From CAZCBX01 sp964497185 (lineage in GTDB: Bacteria > Bdellovibrionota_G > JALEGL01 > JAGRMV01), in contig CAZCBX010000014.1 of the NCBI GenBank assembly GCA_964497185.1, forward strand, positions 6,625 to 70,624: a stretch of 64,000 bases of DNA. The letters are read 5' to 3'. Positions 54,261 through 63,174 of this stretch are shown piece after piece. Position 1 is the stretch's first letter, and each line of letters begins with the position of its first letter. The notes beneath the pieces are model-generated. The model had not been told where the DNA came from. It saw only the letters and a program-made list of their open reading frames with translations, and searched no databases. A program made the translations under genes and the position numbers.

Positions 54261-54765
54261 CCCTTATCGATTCTAACATCTTTATATCTTCCAGGTCTAG
54301 AGGGCGCCCCGCCTCACGTTTGAGCTCTATCAAATCTTCTATACTGGCTACGTGGATTTCAAAATGATCAATGGCTATAATCTTTTTTCTCTGTTTTGCA
54401 CTTTGAAAATCAAATGGTTCACGGACAAACAAATCGATTTCGACCAATGGATATTTGGTGCTGCTCAAAGAGAATACTGTTAGCCCTTTTTCTTGAATCC
54501 AGGACTCTCTAATACGCTCATTCGCAAATTGCTCTATGGGTACAGGCGCTCTTGGTACATACGCTAGTTCTTTGAGGGCTTTCATGGCATTTTCAAGATT
54601 ATGTTGTTCCATGGACAATACGATGTCGATATCAGACGTAGCACGGAGATGACCATGAAGCACAACAGCCAGCCCACCCACAACAAGGTAATCAACGTTT
54701 GCATCATGCAACGCAGTAAATATAGGATCAAATACAAGCTGCATATTATAGGTGGATTTTATCAT
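54244..54765 (-). CDS. AbiEii/MNT-like nucleotidyltransferase
   Basis: The core YLVVGGLAVVLHGHLRATSDIDIVL is the nucleotidyltransferase fold signature (GG...A..HG..R.T.DID), with the two metal-binding Asp in DID. A third acidic site may be VEIDLFV. The C-terminal part ends REAGRPLDLEDIKML, seen in the same group. Length is 173 aa. Its DNA is visibly more AT-rich than the neighbouring mur and fts genes, which suggests transfer. Members include toxins or antitoxins that AMPylate targets; the role here is not proven. Confidence 0.82.
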   Translation of the reverse strand: MIKSTYNMQLVFDPIFTALHDANVDYLVVGGLAVVLHGHLRATSDIDIVLSMEQHNLENAMKALKELAYVPRAPVPIEQFANERIRESWIQEKGLTVFSLSSTKYPLVEIDLFVREPFDFQSAKQRKKIIAIDHFEIHVASIEDLIELKREAGRPLDLEDIKMLESIRDEKSE

Positions 54766-54862
54766 ACGACATAATGATTGGCATTATTTGATAAATCCTA
54801 TCTCTAAAACCAAGTCACACGGGGACGCTTCAGAATACATAGTGTGGCCCATGATTTCCTGA

Positions 54863-54977
54863 TTTTAAACCTCCCATCACCGAACCAGCTTTTGGGGCTG
54901 GTGCGCGCGTCTCCGCAGCGTAGCGAGGACTAGCAAGCAGCAGCCTCAAAAGCTGCAACAAGGAGCAGGTTTAAAAC
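54863..54977. repeat. Palindromic repeat, right copy, downstream of ftsI
   Basis: Inverted copy of the element at 54003-54118. Its ends TTTTAAACCT and AGGTTTAAAA are themselves complementary, and the arms CAGCTTTTGGGGCTG and CAGCCTCAAAAGCTG pair inside. The centre is AGCGAGGACTAGC. CCATGCAA stands just outside this copy (54980-54987) and also outside the left copy (53980-53987), exactly 1000 bp apart. The stretch 54766-54862 shows no gene. Confidence 0.88.
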
Positions 54978-54988
54978 GTCCATGCAAT

Positions 54989-56728
54989 TTAGGGCAGTTG
55001 CTCAAACTGGTCTATGCTTGGATGCACGCCCATATATGGCAACGCGCGGGTCATAAATTGACGAAACACTGGTGCTGCAATGGTGCCGCCATGCTCTGCT
55101 TCTTCGGGTTGAATCATGACAATGTAAGTGACCAACGCTGGATTTTCAACGGGTGCAAAACCGATAAATGAACTGACCACCATATCATGGGAATACGCAC
55201 CCAAGACGGGGTCGTAAATTTGGGCGGTGCCTGTTTTGCCAGCGATTTCATAGCCCTCAACGCGCGCATTTTTTCCGGTGCCATCTTCTGCTGTCACAGA
55301 ATGCAAAAACGATTTCATCAGCGCAATGGTTTCAGGACGAAACATGGGGTGTTGGCCCACCACCGGACGTTGGTCCAATACTTCACCTTGGTCCGTTACA
55401 ATGGATGTTACCAAGTGAGGCTGTACCTGATAACCGCCATTGGCCAGCATGGCCATGGCTCGGACCATCTGCACGCCGGTCACACTGATGCCCTGACCAA
55501 AAGACAAATTGGCCAGCCGCATGTCCCGCCACGCACGCTTGGCATCAAAAAGTCCCGCTGCTTCCGCCGGTAGATCAATGCCGGTTTTTTGACCAAATTG
55601 AAATTTTTGAATCATATCGGTCATGCCTTGTTTGCCCAACCGCATGCCAATGCGGGCCATGCATACATTGTTGGAAAATTTCAACACCCCTCGAGCATCC
55701 AAAAAAGTTTTTTGGACGGGGTTGTTGATTTTCTTTTTACCAATGTACAAACTGCCTTCTTCGCAGTTCATTAATTCTTTGGTATCCAACAAACCTTGAT
55801 CCAACGCTTCGGCCATCACAAAAGGTTTAAAGGTAGAGCCGGGTTCATATACGTCCAGCACCGTTCTATTTTTTCGCGATTGTGCACGGCTGATGTCAAT
55901 GCGATTTGGATTGACTTGAGGATATGAGCTCATGGCCAAGATTTCACCATTGTTTGGATTCATGACGATGCCCAGCGCGGCCTGCGTATTTTCTCGCTTG
56001 GAAGAAGGGATAAGCGCTTGTTCCAAATAATATTGAAGCGTGGAATCCAAGGTCAAATGCAAATCATAGCCCTTGCGTTGATCCAAATCGACATCCACGC
56101 CGTAGAGTAAGAGTCTGCCTTTGGCATCTTTCTGACTTTGCACCTCAATGCGATGTGAGTGCAGGCTGTCATTGTATTGATGTTCGAGGCCTTCAATGCC
56201 TTTGCCATCCAGATTGACAAAACCCAGCGCTTGACCTGCACGGGCGCGATCAGGGTACAGACGGTCCCATTCGTACAAAATGCCAAGACCCCGAATGTTG
56301 AGTGAACGCAAATCATCTTCGAATGAAGGATCTGCTTTTCGTTGAAGCCAAACAAAGCGTCGTGTTGGGTCATTCATTTTTTTTCGCCACGTCTGTTTGG
56401 ACAAACCCAAAATTTCTCGCACGCGCTGATTTTGCTTTTCATCACCCGCCCAGATGGAAGGATCTGCATACACGGAGGGCACCTTAACACTCACGGCAAG
56501 CGCTCGCCCGTTTCGATCAAAAATGGTGCCGCGGGGAGGCGTGAGCACCAGGGTGGTGGTTTCCTGTCGTTTGGTCAATGTAGCCACTTTGGGATCGGGC
56601 AACACTTGCAAAATGGTTAGACGGGCCAACAACACGACAAATCCCAGTGTAAAGACCACAAACAAAACAATCAGCCGCCCACGCAAAGGCAATGTTGTTG
56701 CATATTTTTTCTTGTTACGGCGCGGCAC
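54989..56728 (-). CDS. ftsI: Septal peptidoglycan transpeptidase FtsI (PBP3)
   Basis: FtsI crosslinks septal peptidoglycan with FtsW. A short cytoplasmic tail and one membrane helix (about 15-42) lead to the dimer domain (PPRGTIFDRNGRALA) and the transpeptidase with catalytic Ser in YEPGSTFKPF, SNN in KFSNNVCMARI and KTG in IAGKTGTAQIY. The length of 579 aa fits, without PASTA domains. It overlaps ftsL by 14 nt. Confidence 0.95.
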   Translation of the reverse strand: MPRRNKKKYATTLPLRGRLIVLFVVFTLGFVVLLARLTILQVLPDPKVATLTKRQETTTLVLTPPRGTIFDRNGRALAVSVKVPSVYADPSIWAGDEKQNQRVREILGLSKQTWRKKMNDPTRRFVWLQRKADPSFEDDLRSLNIRGLGILYEWDRLYPDRARAGQALGFVNLDGKGIEGLEHQYNDSLHSHRIEVQSQKDAKGRLLLYGVDVDLDQRKGYDLHLTLDSTLQYYLEQALIPSSKRENTQAALGIVMNPNNGEILAMSSYPQVNPNRIDISRAQSRKNRTVLDVYEPGSTFKPFVMAEALDQGLLDTKELMNCEEGSLYIGKKKINNPVQKTFLDARGVLKFSNNVCMARIGMRLGKQGMTDMIQKFQFGQKTGIDLPAEAAGLFDAKRAWRDMRLANLSFGQGISVTGVQMVRAMAMLANGGYQVQPHLVTSIVTDQGEVLDQRPVVGQHPMFRPETIALMKSFLHSVTAEDGTGKNARVEGYEIAGKTGTAQIYDPVLGAYSHDMVVSSFIGFAPVENPALVTYIVMIQPEEAEHGGTIAAPVFRQFMTRALPYMGVHPSIDQFEQLP

Positions 56729-56981
56729 GGATCACCTCGCGTCGCTTGCCTTCATGGGTCATGCCCATTTTGTAGGCTTTTTTCTCAATGCGTTCGGGAT
56801 CCTGCAAAGTGGATAGTTCCAAAAGTAGCTTTCTTTTTTCATTTTCCAACAGCAGCTTTTCTTGACGGAGGCCATGAACCTCCAAACTCAACTCCACCAC
56901 CAAAAACCGTGTCCGCACATAGAAAAGCGTCAGGATAAAAAGAACGATGGTCCAAAGCATGGGATTGCGCATCCATCTCAT
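56715..56981 (-). CDS. ftsL: Cell division protein FtsL
   Basis: An 88-aa protein with one membrane helix (LWTIVLFILTLFYVRTRFLV) followed by a coiled coil (HGLRQEKLLLENEKRKLLLEL), between rsmH and ftsI. That is the standard layout for FtsL, which joins FtsQ and FtsB in the divisome. FtsL proteins are poorly conserved, so the call rests on size, topology and place. The ATG overlaps the rsmH stop. Confidence 0.85.
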   Translation of the reverse strand: MRWMRNPMLWTIVLFILTLFYVRTRFLVVELSLEVHGLRQEKLLLENEKRKLLLELSTLQDPERIEKKAYKMGMTHEGKRREVIRAAP

Positions 56982-57874
56982 TGAGCAACAACCTCCACCG
57001 ATCTTAATTTGGCGCTGCGTGATCGTTTGTTTTGCAATACTTCCTCACGGGTGGCTTGCACCACCTTCTTATGCAAAAGCCGTATTTTTTTGGCTTGGGC
57101 CGCTTCGCGAAATAGATTTTTAACGCATCGATCTTCCAGCGAGTGGAACGTAATCACCAATATTCGTGCGCCCGGTTGTAAATGCTTTATGAGATGATCA
57201 AGCACACCTTCAATTTGTTTCATCTCTTCATTGACCTTGATGCGCAAAGCTTGAAATGTTTTGGTTGCAGGATGAATCCGACTGCCCCGTCTAGGCCCCG
57301 TCGCCGTTTCCACAGCCTGCGCGAGATCATGGGTGGTGGACATTTTTTGTTGATGCTGTCTTTCTTTGATCACTTTGGCGATGCGGCGGCTGCGATGCTC
57401 ATCTGCATATTGGTACAACACATCCGCCAGCTCGTCCTGACTGAGACTTTCAATCAGGTCTTTGGCCGTTGCCCCCTGGGTTTGGTCCATGCGCATGTCC
57501 AAAGGAGCGTCTGCTTGAAATGAAAACCCGCGGTGGCCTTGATCCAGCTGCATGCTCGATACGCCGCAGTCAATCAATACACCTGTGATTTGTGACCAAA
57601 GCTCTGGGGGAAGTGCATCCACCACTTCCAGCCAACTGCGATGATAGAGCGATACATTTTTATGCGAATCGTATCGTTTTTTTAGCTGCTGATAGGTATC
57701 ATGATCTCGATCAAACCCGATCATATGACCCGTCGGGCCCACGATGTCCAAAAGTGCTTGAAAATGGCCGGCGGCCCCCACCGTCAAATCCATGAGGGTG
57801 TCGCCTGATTGGGGCGCCATGTATTTTTTTACAGCGTCCAATAGTACGGGAATATGTTGCAGCGTATCTGTCAT
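56978..57874 (-). CDS. rsmH: 16S rRNA (cytosine-N4)-methyltransferase
   Basis: RsmH (MraW) methylates C1402 of 16S rRNA. HIPVLLDAVKKYM, then DLTVGAAGHFQALL (S-adenosylmethionine loop), GVLIDCGVSSMQLDQGHRGFSF and ILVITFHSLEDR are family hallmarks. Length is 298 aa. mraZ, often found upstream, is absent; priA takes its place with a 4-nt overlap. Confidence 0.95.
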   Translation of the reverse strand: MTDTLQHIPVLLDAVKKYMAPQSGDTLMDLTVGAAGHFQALLDIVGPTGHMIGFDRDHDTYQQLKKRYDSHKNVSLYHRSWLEVVDALPPELWSQITGVLIDCGVSSMQLDQGHRGFSFQADAPLDMRMDQTQGATAKDLIESLSQDELADVLYQYADEHRSRRIAKVIKERQHQQKMSTTHDLAQAVETATGPRRGSRIHPATKTFQALRIKVNEEMKQIEGVLDHLIKHLQPGARILVITFHSLEDRCVKNLFREAAQAKKIRLLHKKVVQATREEVLQNKRSRSAKLRSVEVVAQ

Positions 57875-60315
57875 AAAAAAGAAATGGGATCGATGTTCAT
57901 GATCAGACGCAGCTGCCGTTTGGCAAATTCATCTCGCGCCCGACCAAACGTGTGGCGGCATACATGAAAAAGCGCCTCTTTCTTCGGCGATGATAATACC
58001 AGATGCATGCGATAATCATCACGAATTTTCATGATGGGCGCAGGGCCTGGCCCCATCTGCAGGGTATCTGCATCCGCTTGAGTTTGCTGGCGCAACTGGG
58101 CTGAGAACCACTGCATCATTTGGGTCAGTTTTTGTTGATCCAAGCCCACCCCTTCAAAAAGCACCATGCTTGAAAAAGGCGGCATCATCATTTCTTTGCG
58201 CATGGCAATTTCAGATTGGTAAAATGCATGAAAGTCTTGCTTTGCGCCCAAAACAATGGAGGGATGATCGGGCTGAAGCGTTTGTATCATTGCTTTGCCC
58301 CGATAAGATCCGCGCCCACTGCGACCCACCACTTGGGTGATTAGTTGAAACGTTGTTTCCGGCGCGCGAAAATCAGGAAAATGCAAGGAATGATCGGCCC
58401 ATAAAATGCCCACCAATGCGATGTTGGCGACATCCAGGCCTTTGGTGATCATTTGGGTGCCGAGCAAAATATCAATGTTGCCACGAAGCAAACCGCGCAT
58501 GGTGTCCTGGTATACATATTTACGGCTGGTTTGGTCTCTATCCAGGCGCGCGATTCGCGCATCGGGAAACAAAAAGGACAATTCTTCCTCTACGCGCTCT
58601 GTACCCGTACCAAAATGTATCAAGTGCCCTTGTTTGCAGGAAGGACACGGCCAGTGCATCTCATGTTCGTAATGACAGTAATGGCATCGCGCCACATCGT
58701 CGATTTTATGATAGGTCAGTGTCACCGAACAATGGGGACAATGCACCTCTTTGCCGCACTGGGCGCAAAACACCACATGCGCGTAGCCCCTTCGATTCAG
58801 AAAAAGCAGCACTTGCCGCTGTTGCTCTAGGGCTTCAACCATGGCCTCTTGCAGCGGTTGGGTGATCCATTTTTTTTTGCCAAAATCCACTTCGTCTTTG
58901 GCGTCAATGATGGTCACCTCTGGCATCTGCTGACCTGTTGCTCGCTGGGACAACGTGAGTAAACGGTCGGGCTTTTGGTAAAAACGATGAAAAGTCTCCA
59001 CGGTGGGCGTTGCGCTACCACGCAAAACCACCGCATCGTGTTGCTGCGCGCGGTGCATGGCCACAGCAATGGCATCGTACCGCAAGCCATCTTGCTGCTT
59101 ATAGGAATGGTCATGCGATTCGTCGAGTATCACCAGCCCTATGTTGGAAAGTGGTGCAAACACAGCGCTTCGTGTACCGATGACCAAGTCCACTTCACCT
59201 TCCAATATCCGATACCACTCGGTGACACGCTCAGAGTCCGATCGATGACTGTGCAGCACGGCTATGCGCTGACCAAACACCTGGGCAAATCGGTCAACAA
59301 ATTGGGGCGTGAGTGAAATTTCTGGCACAAGGGCCATGGCTGTTTTGCCTTTGGCAAGGCAGGCACGCACCGCCTGAATGTACACTTCTGTTTTTCCACT
59401 GCCTGTGACCCCTTGCAACAAAAGCTCTGTGCTTTGATCAAGCGCCAATGCATTTTTTATTTTTTCCAGCACCGCCTGCTGCTCATCAGACAATGTTTTT
59501 TCTACACGCGTTTCAAATGAAACCTCTGGCGCCAGATCCCAAACATCCTGAGATACAATGCAATTTTTGCCGAGCATGTTTTTTAACATTTGGGTGGGCA
59601 TGGTTTTGCGTTGAAGCGCTTTTTGAATTTGCTTGGCCGTCCACCATTGATCTGGGTTTTCTTGCAAGAGCGTCCATATTTGCCGTTCAACTTGACCCAG
59701 CGCCGTATGCTCCGAGGCTTGGGCAGATATTTGATATTGGCGTACTTTTTTCTTTTGGCCCTTTTGTTTTTTCAGTGCCGGAACAACTTTGACCCAGCCC
59801 TTTTTTTGCACCGCTTGAAACAAATGCTTTTCTTTAGCACGCTGCTTTTGAAAATGCGTCCAATCCCATTGGCCAGCTTTTTCCAGCTGCATCAACCATG
59901 CTTGCTCAGCGGGCGTCAGTGGTTTGCCTTCTTGACCCGTGGGCACCATCACCAATCGACTTTGCGTAATGAAACTCTTCAGAGTCATGGCATGCATCAC
60001 TTCGCCCATGGTGGCGGCATAAAAATGTTTCATCCAGGCTGCTAGCTTTAACCAGTCTGCTGGCAATAGAGCAATGGGGTCTAATACAGAAGTTATGGCT
60101 TTGGTTTCAAACGTGGGTTGTGCCACAAAGCCTAGGACGTACCCCGTGCGCTGTTTTTTACCCATGGGCACCATCACCCTCAAACCAGGGTCCAAAGTTT
60201 GGTCATGCTCAAGATCAATGTGGTAGGTGTACGCCTGCAAAGCTGGCACTGGAAATGCCACCTCCACCCACACGCGTTTTGTGGTGGGGGTTAAAAATGT
60301 GGCCTGGTGGGTCAA
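57871..60315 (-). CDS. priA: Primosomal helicase PriA
   Basis: PriA restarts stalled replication forks. The helicase has LLQGVTGSGKTEVYIQA (Walker A), LVILDESHDHSYKQQ (Walker B, DESH in place of the usual DEEH) and GTQMITKGLDVANI. The zinc site is CAQCGKEVHCPHC with CHYCHYEHEMHWPCPSC. The N-terminal DNA-binding domain spans roughly 1-120. Length is 814 aa. It overlaps both neighbours by 4 nt. Confidence 0.95.
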   Translation of the reverse strand: MTHQATFLTPTTKRVWVEVAFPVPALQAYTYHIDLEHDQTLDPGLRVMVPMGKKQRTGYVLGFVAQPTFETKAITSVLDPIALLPADWLKLAAWMKHFYAATMGEVMHAMTLKSFITQSRLVMVPTGQEGKPLTPAEQAWLMQLEKAGQWDWTHFQKQRAKEKHLFQAVQKKGWVKVVPALKKQKGQKKKVRQYQISAQASEHTALGQVERQIWTLLQENPDQWWTAKQIQKALQRKTMPTQMLKNMLGKNCIVSQDVWDLAPEVSFETRVEKTLSDEQQAVLEKIKNALALDQSTELLLQGVTGSGKTEVYIQAVRACLAKGKTAMALVPEISLTPQFVDRFAQVFGQRIAVLHSHRSDSERVTEWYRILEGEVDLVIGTRSAVFAPLSNIGLVILDESHDHSYKQQDGLRYDAIAVAMHRAQQHDAVVLRGSATPTVETFHRFYQKPDRLLTLSQRATGQQMPEVTIIDAKDEVDFGKKKWITQPLQEAMVEALEQQRQVLLFLNRRGYAHVVFCAQCGKEVHCPHCSVTLTYHKIDDVARCHYCHYEHEMHWPCPSCKQGHLIHFGTGTERVEEELSFLFPDARIARLDRDQTSRKYVYQDTMRGLLRGNIDILLGTQMITKGLDVANIALVGILWADHSLHFPDFRAPETTFQLITQVVGRSGRGSYRGKAMIQTLQPDHPSIVLGAKQDFHAFYQSEIAMRKEMMMPPFSSMVLFEGVGLDQQKLTQMMQWFSAQLRQQTQADADTLQMGPGPAPIMKIRDDYRMHLVLSSPKKEALFHVCRHTFGRARDEFAKRQLRLIMNIDPISFL

Positions 60316-60980
60316 GGTTGAAACAAACCCGCCGATAGCGGGGGATTCATGCGCATCTGATCCAGAATAATTTCTTGGTACGGACGCTTGTCTTTAAACA
60401 CGATGATTTTTTTAGGAAATACACTTGAAAAACTGGGAACATATTCTGCGCGGTACAGCATGCCATCTTGTTGCGCCATTGTGGGCAAGTACGTTTGGCT
60501 TGAAATCAGCAAAAAATTGCTTTTGGGCTGTCCGTGCATCCACATTTTTTGGTCCCCCAATAAAAACCACTGATGATTGGCACTTTTAAGCCAGAGCTGA
60601 TCCAACCGGATCAACAACTGATCGGGCTGACCAAAAGCCCACATCATTTCAAAGGGATTCATCGCCTGGGTCAAGGAAATGGCTTGTTTTTGCCCTTTTT
60701 TGGTCAACGCAGCCTGGGTGCGTCCAACCACTATGATGTCGTCACTGTTGGTGTCACTTTTACGAAACAAACCATTTCGGTCAATGGCCACCTCCTGCTG
60801 TACGGGGGGCTTTGCTTCTTGCAAATATCGAACGGTTTGCTTGTAGGAGAGTCGCTTGACCCCTTTGGCTTGCTCACTCCATTTTTCGTATACAAAGGAA
60901 GGCGGATAAACATACGCGTTGGCCAGTGGTGCTACCAGCGCCAATATCCACATCCATACTAGGTTGCGCATCCAGTTCAT
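60312..60980 (-). CDS. Exported LolA-like protein
   Basis: A signal peptide (cleavage near PLANA-YVY) precedes a beta-rich domain. The end of the protein, PKKIIVFKDKRPYQEIILDQ followed by MRMNPPLSAGLFQP, resembles the C-terminal strands of LolA-type outer-membrane lipoprotein carriers, where an N-P-P-L-x-x-x-L-F pattern is common. LolA-like folding in the periplasm is therefore likely, but a lipoprotein-carrier role is not proven. Starts at 60980 and 60971 are possible. It overlaps priA by 4 nt. Confidence 0.6.
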   Translation of the reverse strand: MNWMRNLVWMWILALVAPLANAYVYPPSFVYEKWSEQAKGVKRLSYKQTVRYLQEAKPPVQQEVAIDRNGLFRKSDTNSDDIIVVGRTQAALTKKGQKQAISLTQAMNPFEMMWAFGQPDQLLIRLDQLWLKSANHQWFLLGDQKMWMHGQPKSNFLLISSQTYLPTMAQQDGMLYRAEYVPSFSSVFPKKIIVFKDKRPYQEIILDQMRMNPPLSAGLFQP

Positions 60981-61121
60981 ACCTTCTGTTGTATTGAATT
61001 TCCTCGCATTATGCACATAAAAAATGAAAGCCCACGTTTTTCATTGCTTGTTTCAAAACCTTTGGTACATCAAACAGGACAGCAACATCAATCTTTTGCA
61101 CATTTCATTTAGGAGCCCCTT

Positions 61122-61580
61122 ATGGCACTCAAAGAAGTTGGAAAAAAAGTCCCCGCTTTCAAAGCCTTGTCTACCTCTGGCCAAACCATCACAGCCAAAG
61201 ACTTGCTTGGCACCGCATACGTGGTTTATTTCTATCCCAAAGACAACACACCCGGCTGCACCAAAGAAGCATGCTCCATTCGGGATCATCATCAGGCGCT
61301 GAAGAAAAAAGGCGTGCGTGTTTTTGGCGTGAGCCCTGACAGCATCGCTTCTCATGAAAAATTCATTGAGAAGCAAAATTTACCCTTTGAACTACTGTCA
61401 GATCCCGACCACAAAATGGCTGAAAAATTTGGCGCATGGGGTGAAAAAAGCATGTACGGCAAAACCTACATGGGCATCATCCGCTCCACCTTTATCATCA
61501 ACAAAGAAGGCAAAATTGCCCATGTTTTTAACAAGGTGAAAACCGCCATTCATGGCGAAGAAATTTTAGACGTTTTGTAA
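61122..61580 (+). CDS. bcp: Thioredoxin-dependent peroxiredoxin (Bcp/PrxQ)
   Basis: The enzyme reduces peroxides with its peroxidatic Cys. FYPKDNTPGCTKEACSIRDH carries both Cys of the PrxQ CxxxxC pattern, and STFIINKEGKIAHVF fits the C-terminal strand. Length is 152 aa. AGGAG lies about 11 nt before the ATG. It is monocistronic. Confidence 0.94.
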   Translation: MALKEVGKKVPAFKALSTSGQTITAKDLLGTAYVVYFYPKDNTPGCTKEACSIRDHHQALKKKGVRVFGVSPDSIASHEKFIEKQNLPFELLSDPDHKMAEKFGAWGEKSMYGKTYMGIIRSTFIINKEGKIAHVFNKVKTAIHGEEILDVL

Positions 61581-61620
61581 TATCTCAAATGAACGCTGGG
61601 CCTGGCCGACTCTCATGGTT

Positions 61621-61983
61621 TTAAAACGGCCCATGAATCAACAAAGCTGCGTTGAACCCCCCGGACATATGGGTGAATAAATCAAACCATGTGTCTTTGT
61701 TGAGTTTATTTTTTTGAATGGCAAATTCGATGACCAACGAGAATACAGTCGACGGCAGAGCATACGTCCACCAAGGCCAGCCCGACTGAGCCGCCAATGC
61801 CATGGCAATTGAAAACTGTGCCAGCCAATGTCCCCACGCATTCCAATGATATTTTTCATCGATGTAGGCCACAATCGATATGGCAGGCGGCACCGCTTTA
61901 CCAATCGATTTGTGATGCCATACAATGATGGCAATCGTAAGGACAAACCAAAGATGCGCGTATAGATTGAAGGCGTAGTCCAT
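61621..61983 (-). CDS. Small membrane protein, 120 aa
   Basis: About four membrane helices fill the sequence: AHLWFVLTIAIIVWHH, then one from WLAQFSIAMALA, one from WTYALPSTVFSLVIEF and a last one after DTWFDLFTHMSGG. The Asp-x-x-x-Asp-Leu-x-x-x-x-x-Gly-Gly piece recalls motifs of VanZ and related membrane proteins, but the match is weak. It converges on bcp. Function unknown. Confidence 0.65.
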   Translation of the reverse strand: MDYAFNLYAHLWFVLTIAIIVWHHKSIGKAVPPAISIVAYIDEKYHWNAWGHWLAQFSIAMALAAQSGWPWWTYALPSTVFSLVIEFAIQKNKLNKDTWFDLFTHMSGGFNAALLIHGPF

Positions 61984-62079
61984 CCGCCCATTCTATATCA
62001 AGGGAGGTTGAATACCAAAATCGTTGGGGAGCGCGCAATGTTGTGAAGTGTACAGAGCCAGATCCGTGGTGCATCGGAG

Positions 62080-63015
62080 TTAATCTTTTTGGACTTGAAC
62101 CGGGCGTAGATCGATCACAAACGGATTGGTGTCTTCTTGGGGGGAGATACTGGTCAAAGGCGCCTCGCTGTTTGCCGTGTTGGTGGGAATGGGTGCTTTG
62201 ATGGTGGGTTGATGGACGATTGCCATCCCAGAGGCTTTGGATTTTTTAGCCAAGGCGCGGATGGTTCGGATTTTTTCCACCGACAAACCCGACAAACTGC
62301 TTAGCTCTTTGGAGTTGGTGCGGCGAATCCAGGTAAGAGAAGGCACACCAATGGCAAAAAATTTAACAATGTCTTGTTCACTGATGGTGTCATTGGCTTG
62401 AAGTCGTGCTAAAAACTCAATGATGTTGCGCACGGCTTTGCGTGAACCGCGAAAACCAATGCAAAACGTGCGTTTGACTTCCTGATAGGCACGATACACA
62501 ACGTTTTTCATCACGGCCCGGCCCTGTGGATCCAATTCATTTTTGGCAAAAAGCAAAACGGATTTAAAAAAAGCCAAATCTTCCATGGGTTGGGTTACCA
62601 TGGCTTTTTCCAATTGAGGAATCATGGGTGATACCAAAAGGTCGCACAATTCTAGCGTTCGTTCATAATCCTCACCGGCGCGAAACGCTTTGATGTATCG
62701 AGACAAGGGCGCCAAAGTTTGGCTCATCATGTCCATTAAGATTTGTTGCATTTCACCAATGCCAAAATCTGCATTGTGAATGGCGGGCACTGTCTCATCC
62801 AGTTCGAACGAAATGCTGTCGTCTGTCCATGCTTCAAATGTATGTTCGGTTGTAGGGGATGGCGTGGTGGAGTTGGCGGGCGGTGGGGTCAGGCTTTGGA
62901 ATGCTTCGCCGCCAATGGCTTGATCGATTTCGTCTAAAAAACCTTCGGGCAATAGCTCTGTATCTCCATCGGGAGTCAAATTGCTAAAAAACGAAGAATC
63001 CTTGTTTTTGCCCAT
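62080..63015 (-). CDS. Protein of unknown function, 311 aa
   Basis: Cytoplasmic by sequence: no signal peptide or membrane helix. An acidic, Ser/Thr/Pro-rich N-terminus (1-90) precedes a helical middle (95-270), which ends with LSSLSGLSVEKIRTIRALAKKS, a helix-hairpin-helix-like pattern. The C-terminus is again Pro/Thr-rich. No ribosome site decides the start, though GGTAGG lies near. I do not recognise a family. Confidence 0.75.
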   Translation of the reverse strand: MGKNKDSSFFSNLTPDGDTELLPEGFLDEIDQAIGGEAFQSLTPPPANSTTPSPTTEHTFEAWTDDSISFELDETVPAIHNADFGIGEMQQILMDMMSQTLAPLSRYIKAFRAGEDYERTLELCDLLVSPMIPQLEKAMVTQPMEDLAFFKSVLLFAKNELDPQGRAVMKNVVYRAYQEVKRTFCIGFRGSRKAVRNIIEFLARLQANDTISEQDIVKFFAIGVPSLTWIRRTNSKELSSLSGLSVEKIRTIRALAKKSKASGMAIVHQPTIKAPIPTNTANSEAPLTSISPQEDTNPFVIDLRPVQVQKD

Positions 63016-63174
63016 GAACGTCTACCTACCTCTTTTCAAGCATAGGAATGGGTGGGACGGATGTCAAGAAAATTGATGCCTGTGCGTTAAAAGTCAACCG
63101 CTTTAAAATCGCATGGGAACGGGTATTTTGCGATAAACTGGCTTTTTACCTCAATCTCTCATAAAACATTCATT

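Noticed and set aside
54003..54977. Integron attC-type sites around the nucleotidyltransferase
   Set aside because: The repeats lack the GTTRRRY core and face each other as inverted copies, unlike attC arrays.
61638..61991. 117-aa minus-strand ORF overlapping the 120-aa membrane protein
   Set aside because: The other frame gives clean membrane helices; this one is Arg/Ser-rich with no fold-like pattern.
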